Part shown: positions 21,636-33,568 of the stretch, piece by piece | Layout of the letters: each line of letters starts with the position of its first letter | How positions within the stretch are numbered: the first letter of the stretch is position 1 | Origin: Orobanche coerulescens | Lineage: Eukaryota > Streptophyta > Magnoliopsida > Lamiales > Orobanchaceae | Assembly (NCBI GenBank): GCA_033398695.1 | Contig: CM065802.1 | Span: 204,557,096 to 204,621,095, forward strand | Reading direction: 5' to 3' | Length of the DNA stretch: 64,000 bases | The notes under the pieces: generated by a model | Seen by the model: only the letters and a program-made list of their open reading frames with translations | Told to the model about the DNA's origin: nothing | Database searches by the model: none | Program-made: the position numbers and the translations under genes

Positions 21636-22058
21636 GTGTTGCTTCGTTTTTCTTTAAGAGTCGTTGTATAATGAACTAGTATCAAGAGACCTTCGTGTCA
21701 TGTGTGACCTGTGTGCCTAACCCTACGAGCCAAATACGGTATGTACTTTATGAGCCATGATTTAATTACTGGCATGATATTGATATCGGAATGGATCTCT
21801 TTGTTGATCTTGTTATTTCGAGGATTTGTGACAGGATTTATCTGATTAATAATCCGAGAAAAATGTTGAATTGATTATATGATTGAAATTGTTCGACTTG
21901 ACGCCGATATAATATTCGGTGCGACATTCGTGGTGTCAATAATTAATTGTGAACCGTTTCCTTGAATATATGGTTCCTTGTTACTATTAACTTAGCGGAA
22001 ATTTTAAATAGTATCTTGAACTGTACTTATGGTTATCATTATGATTGATTCTTTCAGT
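21636..22058 (+). other. G3 untranslated leader
   Basis: AT-rich, with no credible ORF. It ends in the TTTCAG that precedes the gag ATG in both G2 and G3. Confidence 0.6.
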
Positions 22059-23340
22059 ATGGAAAGAAATCTGAGAGGTCGTGGCAGAGGGGGACGAGGC
22101 CGCGGAAGGGGCCGAATCCCGATACCTCGAGCCAACAGACGCGCGAATGTGGATCATAGTTCCGCAGACAGTGGTTCACCTTCTAGGGAACAATCGCACC
22201 AGAGTGGGCGTGAGGATGCGCGTGTCGATCCTTACATTGTGATGCAGGGCATGATAACTCAGATGACCCAGATGGGTCAATTAATGGAAGCTATGCAGAG
22301 AGCCACTACTGGACAGCAACAGGGGCCTCATCCTCCTCTTGTGCTTGGCGGACCCGTGAGTCGGATCATCAGCGACATCTCTCGCCAGCGACCTCCGACC
22401 TTTGAAGGCTCCTCTGAGACTGCTGACATTGTGCATTGGATCGAGCATTTTGAGAAACTTTTCGAGATGGTGGACTTCCCGGAAGAGAACCGCGTCTCGG
22501 TAGCCGCGTACTATCTTAGCAAAAGCGCTCATACCTGGTGGCTTTCAGTGAGGCCAGCTGATGGTGTTTATACTTGGGAGGAATTTAAAAACCTCATGAT
22601 AGACCGTTACTATCCAGGGCCACTCCATGAGGCCAAACTGTCAGAACTGCTGAACCCGAACCCATCTGAAGACGATGATGTGTTATCTGTTGCCGAGAAA
22701 TTCCAGGCACTCCTTCCTTTCACCACGATAATTATCCGAACAGAGGCTGATAATATCAAATACTTTCTTAAGAGGCTTAAACCCCGAATGAGAATGCAGC
22801 TGTTAAATCACCACTGTACTACCCTACCAGAGTTCATCGAGAAAGCTCTGGAGTATGAACTCACCGCGAAGGATATTTCCAAGAAACAACCACAGTCCAA
22901 CAACAAAAGATCCAGGACCCAGAGCCAGACTGAGAGTAATCGGGGGACATTCAGGAAGCTTCAGTCATTGCCAAACCCTTCTGATCGACCACCCATGGCG
23001 TCGAAGCCAGCCGGATCGCACTCTCGAGCGGTTCCCTCGTCCGTGGTGTGTCATAACTGTGGAGACCAGGGGCATGTCAACTTCAAATGCCCAAAGCCTT
23101 CCATCACATGCCATACTTGTGGCAAGAATGGTCACCATGCTCGCTTTTGCAGGAGTGGGCCCGGACATGAACCAGTAGCGTCTCATACTCCAGTTCAGTC
23201 CTCTGTCCAGAACCGGGCGCCTCCGTCTGCTTCCTATCAGACCACCGGGGCGAATAAGGGAATGGGCCGTGGGAATCAAAGTGGTACACCTAGTGCCGGA
23301 GCTGCGAAACCCAGGATTTACGAGATGAAGAAAGCTGACG
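22059..23340 (+). pseudogene. G3 gag (reading frame intact, fused to broken pol)
   Basis: I chose the ATG at 22059 (MERNLRGRGRGGRGR) because it aligns with the G2 gag start; an upstream in-frame ATG at 22029 adds ten unrelated residues. The gag domain follows (RQRPPTFEGSSETADIVHWI, VAAYYLSKSAHTWWLS, YYPGPLHEAKLSELL, LLNHHCTTLPEFIEKALEYE). Two complete CCHC knuckles are at about 23050-23155 (CHNCGDQGHVNFKC and CHTCGKNGHHARFC). The protein would bind and package element RNA. Gag has no stop in this copy, so a gag-only product is conceivable. I call it a pseudogene because it is only the start of a polyprotein frame that fails in protease. Confidence 0.85.
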
Positions 23341-23993
23341 ATCTCGAGGCCAGCATGATTTCAGGTATACTCGAGATCCACTCCCAGCCTGTGTGTGTTC
23401 TTTTTGATACCGGTGCTTCACACTCCTTTATATCTTCTTCTTGTTTGAGTAATTTGCCTCTAGACCATGTTATCAATTGTGAACCTTACGTGATTGGTCT
23501 ACCCGATGGTAGAAGAATTATTGGAAATCGTGAAGTCCAGACTGTCCGATTCGCATGAACGACTGTGAGTGGTTGTCAAATCTGATTGTAGTCGATTTAC
23601 CTAAGGATGATATAATCTTGGGTATCGATTGTATGGATCATCATGATGCCATACTTAGTGTCCGCAAGCGAATGGTAACTGTCACTTCTGATGATGGCTT
23701 CGAGTGTATTTTTCGAGGTGATAATCCCAGTCGTTCCGGGAGAGTCATAAGCGCTATGAAAGCAGTGAAACTGCTTAATCAAGGGTGTATTGGATTGGTG
23801 CTACATAACCAAAACACCTGATCGACCAGTTGAATTGGCCGACATTCCGGTAGTCCGAGACTACCCAGACGTATTTCCAGAGGAGTTGCCAGTCTTACCA
23901 CCTCATCGTGACGTGGAGTTTATTATTGAGTTAGAGCCAGGTACATCCCCACTTTCAAAAGCACCGTATCGTATGGCTCTGACTGAGATGTAG
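23341..23993 (+). pseudogene. G3 protease and RT lead-in, two frameshifts and a TAG
   Basis: The gag frame runs into protease (LFDTGASHSFIS, IGLPDGRRIIG) and shifts after GNREVQT, ending at TGA 23556-23558. The sequence goes on in a second frame (LIVVDLPKDDIILGIDCMD) and shifts again near 23795 to a third ([33 protein letters not shown]). That frame ends at TAG 23991-23993, the same codon position as in G2. The DTG triad is intact, but the second half of the domain cannot be translated with it. Confidence 0.88.
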
Positions 23994-25160
23994 GAATTGA
24001 AGAACCAGCTTGAGGAGTTGATTGAAAAGGGCTATATTCGACCTAGTGCGTCCCCTTGGGGAGCACCAGTGTTATTTATATGGAAGAAAGATGGATCTCT
24101 GCGTTTATGTATTGATTACCGTGAGCTGAACAGGGTAACCATCAAGAGCAAGTATCCTTTGCCTCGTATTGATGATTTATTGGATCAACTTCAGAGATCT
24201 GCCATGTTTTCTATGATCGACTTGAGATCTGGTTATCATCAGTTGAGGATTCGAGAGTCTGACATTTCAAAGACGGCCTTCCGTACTCGCTATGGGCATT
24301 ATGAGTTCGTGGTGATGCCATTTGGATTGACTAATGCACCGGTAGTATTCATGGAGTTGATGAATCGAGTTTTTATAAACTATCTAGATCTCTTTGTAGT
24401 CATTTTTATTGACGACATTCTAATTTACTCTCGTGACCACGAAGAGCATGAACATCATCTCCACCAAGTTCTTGATGCGTTGAGGCGGGAACAGCTTTAT
24501 GGGAAATTTTCTAAATGTGAATTCTGGATGTCTGAGGTTATCTTTCTCGGGCATGTGATATCAACCGAAGGAGTGAGAGTGGACCCGCAGAAGACGGAAG
24601 CCATTCGAGATTGGCTACCACCGAAGAACGTGAAGGAAGTTCGTAGTTTCCTCGGCCTAGCAGGTTACTACCGACGGTTCGTAGAAGAATTTTCTAAAAT
24701 TGTGCAACCGATGACTAACTTACTGCGGAAGGATAAGAAGTATTTGTGGTCAGAAGCATGTCAGCAAAGTTTTGATGAGATCAGGAGTCGATTGATTTCG
24801 GCACCTGTTTTGGTCTTACCAAAAGGAACGGAAGGATTTGTGGTGTATAGTGACGCGTCGAGACAGGGCCTTGGATGTGTACTAATGCAGGAAGGGAAAG
24901 TGATTGCCTATGCATCGAGACAATTATGACCCTATGAAGTTAACTATCCGCAGCCGTGGTGTTTGCTTTGAAAATCTGGCGTCACTATCTGTATGGAGTT
25001 ACCTGCCAGATCTTTACAGACCACAAGAGCCTAAAGTACATTTTTACTCAGAAGGAGTTTAACATGAGGCAGAGAAGGTGGATAGAATTAATCAAGGACT
25101 ATGATATCGAGATCCTTTATCATCCGGACAAAGCAAATGTAGTTGTCGACGCTTTGAGCT
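23994..25160 (+). pseudogene. G3 reverse transcriptase and RNase H, broken
   Basis: Downstream of the TAG, RT is open to 24926: [53 protein letters not shown] and the catalytic FIDDILIYS. RNase H begins ([14 protein letters not shown]) and hits TGA at 24927-24929. Just beyond, about 19 bp are missing relative to G1 (the stretch encoding THDLELA), which changes the frame. The rest of RNase H ([22 protein letters not shown]) reads on from about 24956. RT alone looks complete, but its link to protease and RNase H is lost. Confidence 0.9.
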
Positions 25161-26720
25161 ATAAGACAGTGCAGGAGCAGATGCTGAGCCGCTTGACAGC
25201 ACAGAGAGAGTTTCAGTTAGATCTTATGAGGCCAGAAATTGAAGTTTGGTTACAACGTGTTCAGGGACAACTTTGCACGCTTGAGATTTCTTCGTCTCTG
25301 GATGATATGATCAAATCGAAGCAAATTACGGTCCCATTCTTATCTCGAGTTTGGGATGAGGTAACTCAAGGGAAAGCCCCTGGATTCGTGATTCACGAGG
25401 ATGGATTGATACGCTTTAGAAATCGAGTTTGTGTACCCGCAGACGAAGAGTTGAGGAACTCTATCATGAGAGAAGCCCACGCTACCCCGTACTCTATTCA
25501 CCTGGGATCTAGCAAGATGTATAAGGATTTGAAGCAAAATTATTGCTGGGGGAATATGAAACGTGAAGTTGCTGAATTCGTTTCGAGATGTTTTACCTGT
25601 CAGCAAGTTAAGATTGAGCACCAGCGACCCGCAAGAATGCTGAAACCGCTTCCGATTCCCGAATGGAAATGGGAGGATATATCGATGGATTTTATCACTA
25701 GCCTGCCGACGAGTCGTCGAGGAATGAATACGATTTGGGTGATTGTGGACTGTCTGACCAAATCAGCCCACTTCTTGGAGATTAAGGACACGTGGGGTCC
25801 CGAGAGATTGCCCCAGCTATTTATTAAGGAAATTGTGAGATTACATGGTACCCCCAAGAGTATTGTATCGGACCGTGACCGGTGATTTGTGTCGCATTTC
25901 TGGAAGGCAGTTCATCGTGCGATGGGCACGCAGTTGAATTTCAGTACGGCTTTTCACCCGCAGACCGATGGCCAATCCGAAAGAACCATCCAAACTTTAG
26001 AAGACATGTTGAGGGCATGTACTCTTGATTGGAAAGACGACTGGGAAGCCCAGCTACCTTTGGTGGAATTCACTTATAATAATAGTTGGCACGCTTCGAT
26101 TCAGATGGCACCGTATGAGGCATTGTATGGCCGTCGTTGTAGGTCCCCTTTGTGTTGGGACGAACTATCAGAATCTCTGGGTACGGAACCCGATATGTTA
26201 TTAGCAGCCCGTGAGAAGATCACTTTGATTAGGAGTCGGTTGTTAACGGCTCAAAGTCGATAGAAGTCCTATGCTGACCACCGTCAACGACCGCTTGAGT
26301 TCGAGGTTGGTGACCATGTGTTAATGAAGTTGTCTCCTACCCGAGGTGTTTTTCGTTTCGGGAAGAGGGGCAAGCTGAGCCCGAGGTACATTGGGCCGTT
26401 TGAGGTTTTGGAGTGTGTAGGTGATCTGGCCTACCGATTGGCTTTACCACCAGCTTTGAGTCGAATTCACAATGTGTTTCATGTCTCCCAGTTGAGGAAA
26501 TATGTTGCTGATCCGAGCCATGTACATCAGTTCGAAGAGATTGAATTAGCGGAAGATCATTCGTCGTCCTATGCGGATACTCGAGAGGAGGATCAAGCAA
26601 TTGCGGAACAAGACGATCCCCCTACTGAAGGTTCAGTGGTCACGACACGGAGTCGATGAGGCTATGTGGGAGATCGAGGATAGTATACGAGTGAGATACC
26701 CCGAGTTGTTTACCACTTAG
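25161..26720 (+). pseudogene. G3 integrase and chromodomain-like tail, broken
   Basis: The frame from RNase H continues into integrase: zinc region ([11 protein letters not shown] ... [14 protein letters not shown]) and core [14 protein letters not shown] at 25883-25885 falls inside the second catalytic region (SDRDR-stop-FVSHF). The third region is intact downstream ([18 protein letters not shown]), with [20 protein letters not shown] following. TAG at 26261-26263 precedes the C-terminal region (RLALPPALSRIHNVFHVS). A small deletion near 26565 shifts the frame before the chromodomain-like tail, which ends at TAG 26718-26720. Confidence 0.9.
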
Positions 26721-26737
26721 TTTCGAGGACAAAACTC

Positions 26738-26754
26738 TTTTTAAGGGGGGAGTA
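26738..26754 (+). other. G3 polypurine tract
   Basis: TTTAAGGGGGGAGTA directly precedes the 3' LTR start TGTAATATCCG. Confidence 0.82.
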
Positions 26755-29618
26755 TGTAATATCCGAATGTAATTTTCATATTTATCTGTCATTATATATT
26801 CGGATAAATTGATTATCGTAAATCATTGCATTCAGTATTATGTTGAGGTATTATAAATTTGAACTTCATATCATTGTTATTTCATTTCATACTCGATGAT
26901 TCGATGTTAATTAGAGAGTTGCATTTTTTGAACTTTTCTGTTGATGTAGCGTACGCTACGTAGCATGATTAACATACGTTAATATTGTGCCTTAACGTGC
27001 GTAATGTTTCCTCTGTTGCGTGCGCTAAGAGGGAATCTGACATCAGTTGACTTCAACACGTGAACATGTTATCTGTTGGCATGCATGTGGGTGACGTCTG
27101 AGCTGTCGTGTCGGCCAGAGTCAACTTTTATTAGCGTGCGTAACCCCTTTTCATTAGCGTGCGCTAATGGCCTGCGGATTCAAGACAGTAGCCACTGTAA
27201 GCCGCTTACATACGTAATAGTAACTAGTTAGCGTACGTAAGTGTGTTAGCGTACGCTAAAGCTTCCCGATAGCGTGCGCTAAGTCTGCACAGTCTATTTA
27301 TAGGACCAGCCTGTTTTTCATTTCTTCACAACTCTAAACCGATTCTCTCTCCATATATCGTCTCTCTGCACTCCCAAACCGATATCAACCTCCTCCAACT
27401 TGCTTTTAAGCCTTAAATCTTGGAGTGGAGCTCATTTCCTTGAAGATTAGGAGGTTTTCTTGAGCTTGGAGTGTACTTTCCCGTAGCATTGAAGTTGTTC
27501 TTCATTTCTGGAGGTAGGTGTACTTTCTTCTCTGTATTGTTTTCATATGTTGATGTTAGTAACGAATTATACTTCACCTAGAGTTAGATTAATCAAGTAA
27601 AACATGGTTTTAATTAAACTTTTTCACACTTCTTGATGAATATGATAAATGAGGGTTTGAGGTGGATGTATTCTTGATGATATAGTGATATTAACCATGT
27701 TGTAACTATCATACTCATCTTGCTGGATGAATTTAGCTCAGTAGAACATCTTTGAATCGGTTAACCTCACCATAGTTGGATTTAAACAATAAAATCGATA
27801 TCATAAAGTGTTTAAACATCGTGCTTGTTATTCATTTACCTTGAGAAAAACTTGCCAATGTTTGGAGATGGTAAAATGTTTCCTTATTTTAGAAACCTTA
27901 GAAACTTTATCATCATTATGGTTCAGATTCACAAATCCATGAAGATTGATAGGAACACCTTGTTGAATGTTAGGAGATTAGTGTGGTAATTCTAAAACCT
28001 AAGCTAGGTGATTTCATAAATGATGTTAATGGATCTTCCAGCTTTGTAAAGAATGATTTTGATAACCTTCATGAATATGGTGTAATCTCATAGCTAATAA
28101 CCTTGTTGTAAGCTTAATATTCAACTTAGATGAGAGGTGGATGAATATAATTGTGCAGATTTTGTCCTTTCAACATTTTAATGTTTTGGAAAGTTTAATC
28201 ATCATAAGATGATCTTAACATCATAATTGGTTATTTAACATGTTCTTGATAGAATTCTTATTTATGAAGAATCATGTGAACATTCGGTAAAAGTATTGTG
28301 AACCGATTTTATGGTTGTAATGATGTAAAAAGAACTATTGGCATAAGGCTTCGATATTTTGAGATAGCAAACTATTCTAAAGGATTGTAGGGTGTCGCCT
28401 TACTAATCCTATATTGATAATTATACGAATATGTTATTGAGTAAAATGTATTTCGTTTAAGGTTGACTGTTCGAGTAAACGATATTAGTCGAGGACCGTT
28501 CGTTCGTTTCGACAAGAAGAGGATTATTCTCGTCTCCCTGTTGAGGCAAGTTATCTTGCTTGGTTATAATGATGATTAGATTCTTGTGATGGTTATACAT
28601 TTCATGTGTATGAACTGTTTATGTAATGTTTGTCGTGATTTCACATTGTCCTTGACGTTATTCCATTTTCGTCATGGGGTTGCATTCCCAAGTACGTCGC
28701 TTTGAATCGTTGATCTCGTTGGTCTTTATTTTCACTTCGGTGAGTTTTCTTGATCCTTAATCGGATATGTGATTTATTGAATTCGTTGTCATGTTGTATT
28801 GTGACATATCCGGAATCATATCTGCGTTCCGATTGGTTATTGTGTAGGATTTTTAGCCAGGCACATATATAGTCATGCGTGGATATTATTCCGTATTGGA
28901 CTGTGCACACGAGACGTAGTTCGTGAGGCTAATTAGGTACATCGTCCCACGTATATCCTAGATTCCGTATACGGGGTGGACATATGCACTGACACATTTC
29001 CGGATCGGGCGTACTGTGATGTCCATCTTGAGCCATATTGTTAATTGTTCATAGTCCATGTAAGATTGGATGTGTTCGACAGTTTGTGACCGATTGTTTC
29101 GGACGCCCGAGGGGTATGATTAATAGTCAGGATGTTTTCCTTGAGATCTATATAAGTGAATTGTATAATGTCGGAAGAATTAATTATCATGTATATCTGA
29201 CCCTGTGTTTTGGGCGAAATACTTGTATTGTATTTTAGGTCGAGGCAAAGGCAAGGCACGGGAAGAGCATGTTGACGGCGAAGGGTTTGTAGGATACTAG
29301 TTCGGGGGCCCAAATCATTTGTTGTCCGGTTATGTTAAACCGTGTTATGTTATTTTATTTCCGCTTCATTTAAATTACTATCTGGTTGTAGTGGTATTGA
29401 AGTATTTTCCATCCCCATATGGTTTATACTTGTATTTCGGATACTGTGTATCATAAGGCCGTTGGCCATATTTTTAATAAACTCCTAATCGGAGTAATGA
29501 CTAGTTATTATGGTTCGGTATCACAAGTAATGCATATTTAATCTATTTTTGGATATCGCCTGGTGGGTCCCAGTGTGGGGTCCACGGCACTGTAATTGCC
29601 GCCTTTTGGGGTGTTACA
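26755..29618 (+). repeat. G3 3' LTR (2864 bp)
   Basis: It matches the 5' LTR along its whole length with scattered substitutions and few indels. It ends GGGGTGTTACA before GTAAC. Its acceptor-like site is a better TTTTAG (near 29232) than in the 5' copy. Confidence 0.94.
26947..27303 (+). promoter_or_regulatory. G3 3' LTR palindrome array and TATA box
   Basis: Same layout as 18946-19301. The first unit is the perfect palindrome TAGCGTACGCTA (26947). The last unit starts at 27270 and the TATTTATA box follows at about 27295. Confidence 0.8.
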
Positions 29619-29623
29619 GTAAC

Positions 29624-30754
29624 CAATGGAAGTATGTTGGCAATGTATTCGTTAGAGTGTCCCAATGAGTTTGGTTATTATTGTATCGACCTTCGAGTTG
29701 GTAGTGATTCATGCTTGATACGTATATTAAGCGTTCGTTGGTAATTATGTTATTCAAGGTTGTTCGAGTGACCGGTATTTCCCATTTAGGATGTTTGTTC
29801 GAGGAAGGTCATTTCATCACTGGTATTTGTGTAAGTTAATACTTACTCGGTTAAAAGGATATTCATCCCTTTCGTTGTTGTTCATTCATATTCATAGTTC
29901 ATTCATGATATATTATTCATGTCGAGACTTGTAATTATCAAACTAATCATTTAATTCACGAGGAACGACGGTTCCAATCATTTCAGTGAGCTATCATACA
30001 TTTCATTATTATTTCATCTCGGTGAGTCATTCTTGACCATTGTCGATTTGTTATTCATTGATATTCATCATGGTCACTTTTGTTCTTGTGACCTTCTGGG
30101 TTCATATTGCGTGGCCGGGTAGTTACGTGTGGAATTTTTAGTCAGGCACACAATAGTCATGTGAAGGGTTCACCAACACAATGGACTGTGTACACGGTAA
30201 CGTGCCTCCATGAGACTAATTAGGTACAAGGATGGGTGTGTCCGGACACTCGTCTTGTGCACTTGCACGTCCCATTACGGGCGTACTATGATGCCTCTCT
30301 TCAGCTTGATTTCATGACTTATATATTTAATGACTGTGCTTGTTCAACTCTTGAGGATTGTTGTTCTGTGTAACTGACCCCGTTGGGGATATTGTTTTTA
30401 GGTCATGGCAAGGAAAAATCACGGGAAGAGAACGTTGACGGCGAGGACTCCCAGTGATACTAGTAGGGGGCCACAGTCCATCTATTTGTTCATGCTTTCT
30501 TGTTATGTATTTTCCGTTGCACTTCCGTTTAGATTGTCATTTATTCAGTGTTGTATATTTTATCTTCACATGAAATATACATGTATTCTATTCTACTGGG
30601 TGTGTTGTATTTGAAACTCCTCATTGGAGTAATTGATGATGTAATGTGGTTCGGTACTACATTTATATTTTGTAATTCATTCATTTCACTCGCCTGATGG
30701 GTCCCAGTCAGGGGTCCACGGCACTGTAATATCCGCCTAGTTTGGGGTGTTACA
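29624..30754 (+). repeat. G2 3' LTR, second part
   Basis: It resumes CAATGGAAGTATGTTGGC exactly after the second GTAAC and ends GGGGTGTTACA before the second ATTGA. It matches the 5' LTR from about 11095 to 12191, including the acceptor-like TTTTTAG and conserved block (near 30400-30450). Confidence 0.93.
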
Positions 30755-31537
30755 ATTGAAGGTTTTAAGAACTTCAAGAATGAAGCAGAGAATCAATTAG
30801 GCTGTCATATAAAGATGGTTCGAAGCGATAGAGATGGCGAATATGTAGCCCCGTTTGAGGAATTATGTAACGAGAGTGGTATAATTCATCAAACAACAGC
30901 TCCATATGCACCACTATCTAATGGCGTTGCTAAACGTAAGAATCAAACACTTAAAGATATGATGAATGTCTTATTGATTACTTCAGGGTTGCCCCAGAAC
31001 ATGTGGGGGGAAGCTGTCTTGACAGCCAACTACATATTGAATAAGATTCCACGCAAAGGTAAGGATGTTACTCCTTATGAGTTGTGGAAAGGTAGAAAAC
31101 CTTCATATAAATATCTCAAAGTGTGGGGGTGTTTGGCTAAGGTTGAGGTGCCTCTACCTAAACAAGTTAAAATCGGTCATAAGACGGTCGATTGTATCTT
31201 TATTGGGTATACACTGAACAGTAGTTCCTATCGGTTTGTTATCCACAAGTCAGAAGTACCTGAAATCACTGTGGGAATAATAATTGAATCAAGGAAGGCT
31301 GTATTCTTTGAAAAAATATATCCTTGTAAGGACAATAATAAAGTTGAGAACAATTCTAGTAATAAAGTTGAAGATGAAGAAACAAGTTCAAAACCTGTGG
31401 ATGTAGATCCAAAGTCACGTAAGCGATCGAGATCTAATCTAGAAGATGTAGAACCGAGACGTGGTAGTAGGGCTAGGACACCAAATACATTTGGACCTGA
31501 CTACATAGCATTCATGTTGGATGAAGAACCAACATGA
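30755..31537 (+). pseudogene. Cop integrase, C-terminal half
   Basis: The copia frame resumes after the TSD. It has MVRSDRDGEY with the second catalytic Asp, then HQTTAPYAPLSNGVAKRKNQ. In this family the position after NGVA is the catalytic Glu; here it is Lys (AAA), one base from GAA. GLPQNMWGEAVLTANYILNK, YELWKGRKPSYKYLKVWGC and the GKR-like IGHKTVDCIFIGY follow. A Lys/Arg/Ser-rich linker (SRKRSRS) leads to RT. Stop at 31535-31537. With the first Asp deleted (before 9700) and the Glu replaced, this integrase lacks two of its three catalytic residues. Confidence 0.88.
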
Positions 31538-31539
31538 TC

Positions 31540-32297
31540 AAAGTAGCTTATGCTAGACCAGATGGGTTGATCTGGAAAGAAGTTGTTCAGAGTGAAATTG
31601 ACTAAATTTTATAAAACCAAACTTGGGTTTTGGTTGATTTACCTGAAGGTTGTAAGACCTTAGGATGCAACTTAAAAGAAAGTACAAGGCTGATGGGTCA
31701 ATTGATAAGTATAAAGCTCATTTAGTAGTTAAAGGTTTCAAGCAGAAGGAAGGGTACGATTTTTTCGATACCTATTCACCTGTAACAAGAATTACATCTA
31801 TACGAGTACTTCTCGTGATTGCTGCTTTGCACGATCTTCAGATTCATCAAATGGATGTTAGGATTGGTTTTCTGAACGGTTATCTGGATGAAGAAATATA
31901 TATGGAACAACCTGAAGGGTTTGTAGTACCTGGACAAGAGAAAAAGGTATGCAAACTGATTAAGTCTCTATATGGGTTGAAACAAGCTCCACTACAATGG
32001 CACTTGAAATTTGATAATGTAATGTTATCAAATGGTTTTAAAATAAACGATTGCGATAAATGTGTTTATATTAAGAACACTAATAACAGCTATGTTATTG
32101 TGTGTCTTTATATAGATGACATGTTAATCATGAGTAACAATATACAAGTGATTAACGATACTAAGAACATGTTAAAAAGAAATTTTGACATGAAATACAT
32201 GGGGCTAGCCGATGTGATTCTTGGAATGAAAATTTTGAGAAAATCTGATGGAATCATCTTGTCACAATCTCACTATGCCGAGAAAGTTGTCGGCTAA
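31540..32297 (+). pseudogene. Cop reverse transcriptase
   Basis: After stops and a likely small deletion (31540-31660), RT is open from about 31665. It has YKAHLVVKGFKQKEGYDFFD, YSPVTRITSIRVLL, MDVRIGFLNG (first catalytic Asp), EEIYMEQPEGF, CKLIKSLYGLKQAP and the active site LYIDDMLIM. A frame break at 32297 ends it after AEKVV. The core looks fairly intact, but the N-terminal part of the domain is damaged. Confidence 0.88.
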
Positions 32298-33027
32298 GAC
32301 TCCAATAGAGTTAAATGTTCACTTGAGCAGAATCGAGGGGAGCCTGTTGCACAAGAAGAATATGCACGAGTCATTGGGTGTTTAATGTATCTTACAAATT
32401 GCACTCGACCCAATTTAGCTTGCGCTGTGAACAAATTGAGTCGTTACACGAGCAATCCAAGCAAAGAGCATTGGAAAGCTCTCGTTAGAGTTTTGAGGTA
32501 CTTAAAGTATACTCAAAACCTTAGGCTACGCTATTCGAGATACCCCCAGTACTTGAAGGGTACCGTGATGCGAATTAGATAGCCGATACGAAAAGTTCAT
32601 TTTCTACCAGTGGTTACGTGTTTACCATTGGGGGTGGAACTGTCTCGTGGAAGTCCGCAAAACAAACATGTATAGCCCGATCCACCATGGAATCGGAATT
32701 CATAGCTTTGGACAAAGCTGGTGAAGAAGCCGAGTGTCTCAGAAACTTTCTAGAACATATTTTATGTTGGTCAAAGCCAGTACCTGCAGTGATGATACAC
32801 TGCGATAGCCAAGCTGCTATTGGTAGGACAAGAAGTAACGTGTATAATGGAAAGTCTCGACATATTCGTCGACGCCATAATAACGTGAGACATTTGATCA
32901 AAAGTGGGGTTATCTCTATTTCTATGTGAGGTCATTGGATAATCTAGCGGATCCGCTAACCAAAGGGTTAAACCGTGATCAAATGAATAAATTGCTAGAG
33001 GGAATGGGTTTAAAATCGATAAATTGA
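32298..33027 (+). pseudogene. Cop RNase H
   Basis: Pieces in more than one frame: VIGCLMYLTNCTRPNLACAV and WKALVRVLRYLKYTQN, then a region with the first catalytic Asp followed by a TAG (from TGG) near 32579, then [39 protein letters not shown] carries the catalytic Glu and HCDSQAAIG the next Asp. The end (LADPLTKGL) reads in another frame and stops at TGA 33025-33027. Confidence 0.85.
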
Positions 33028-33568
33028 GAATTATCATAGTGGTAACCCAACCAAGATGAATGGAGATCCAAATAACTTGGTTCAATGGTAGAACTAAGCT
33101 ATGAGAGTTCGTGTGAAACACTCATCTAACTTTATTCCCTATAGAGCGATTGAGTGTTGAAAGCTTGCCTAGTGGTGAGGTTAAGTCTATGACTTTTAAT
33201 GATTCCTAAATACCTCGAGGAGGTTGAGTATGGCAAGATACTCGGAAAAGAATCACCTATATAAGTGAGATGTGGGGGCCGCTTTATGACATACACTTAT
33301 GAATCCAAAGAGGTGTCCAAGGCCCACAAAGGACACAAAACATGAGAACGGATGAGATTGCGGTGTTTAAGTATTAGCACCATTGTCTCGGTGCACGCTG
33401 TGGGGGAATAGTTCAAAGCTTTAAGCGACTAATCCGCCTGTGTACCCAATGATGTTAACTATGGAAGGTTCAAAGTCACGAACTACCTATCTTTATACTT
33501 TAACGCCTCTTGAGGACTGAGCTTGAGTCTGCATATTGCATTTGGGCTATTTTCACTCATGTGGGGAT
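33028..33568 (+). other. Cop 3' untranslated region and PPT-like site
   Basis: There is no ORF of note. It ends with GTGGGGAT immediately before the LTR start TGTTGGAA, a short polypurine-like tract. Confidence 0.65.

Larger units (their letters stand above)
18756..29618 (+). mobile_element. G3: Tekay/Del-like Ty3/gypsy retrotransposon
   Basis: This 10.86 kb element has LTRs 18756-21618 and 26755-29618 (2863 and 2864 bp) and the exact 5-bp TSD GTAAC (18751-18755 and 29619-29623) inside the G2 3' LTR. The uninterrupted target is visible at about 11090-11100. The two LTRs are very similar, so this is the youngest insertion in the left half. It is less damaged than G2, but has frameshifts in PR and RNase H and four in-frame stops in pol. 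Confidence 0.95.
9786..30754 (+). mobile_element. G2: Tekay/Del-like Ty3/gypsy retrotransposon (with G3 nested)
   Basis: LTRs are 9786-12191 and 17445-18755 plus 29624-30754. The insertion is flanked by the exact TSD ATTGA. Removing G3 leaves about 10.1 kb: LTR, PBS, gag, pol, PPT, LTR. Gag and pol share one frame from 12690 to about 15405, so the ancestor made a single polyprotein. At least eight in-frame stops and several indels show it is dead. Confidence 0.93.
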
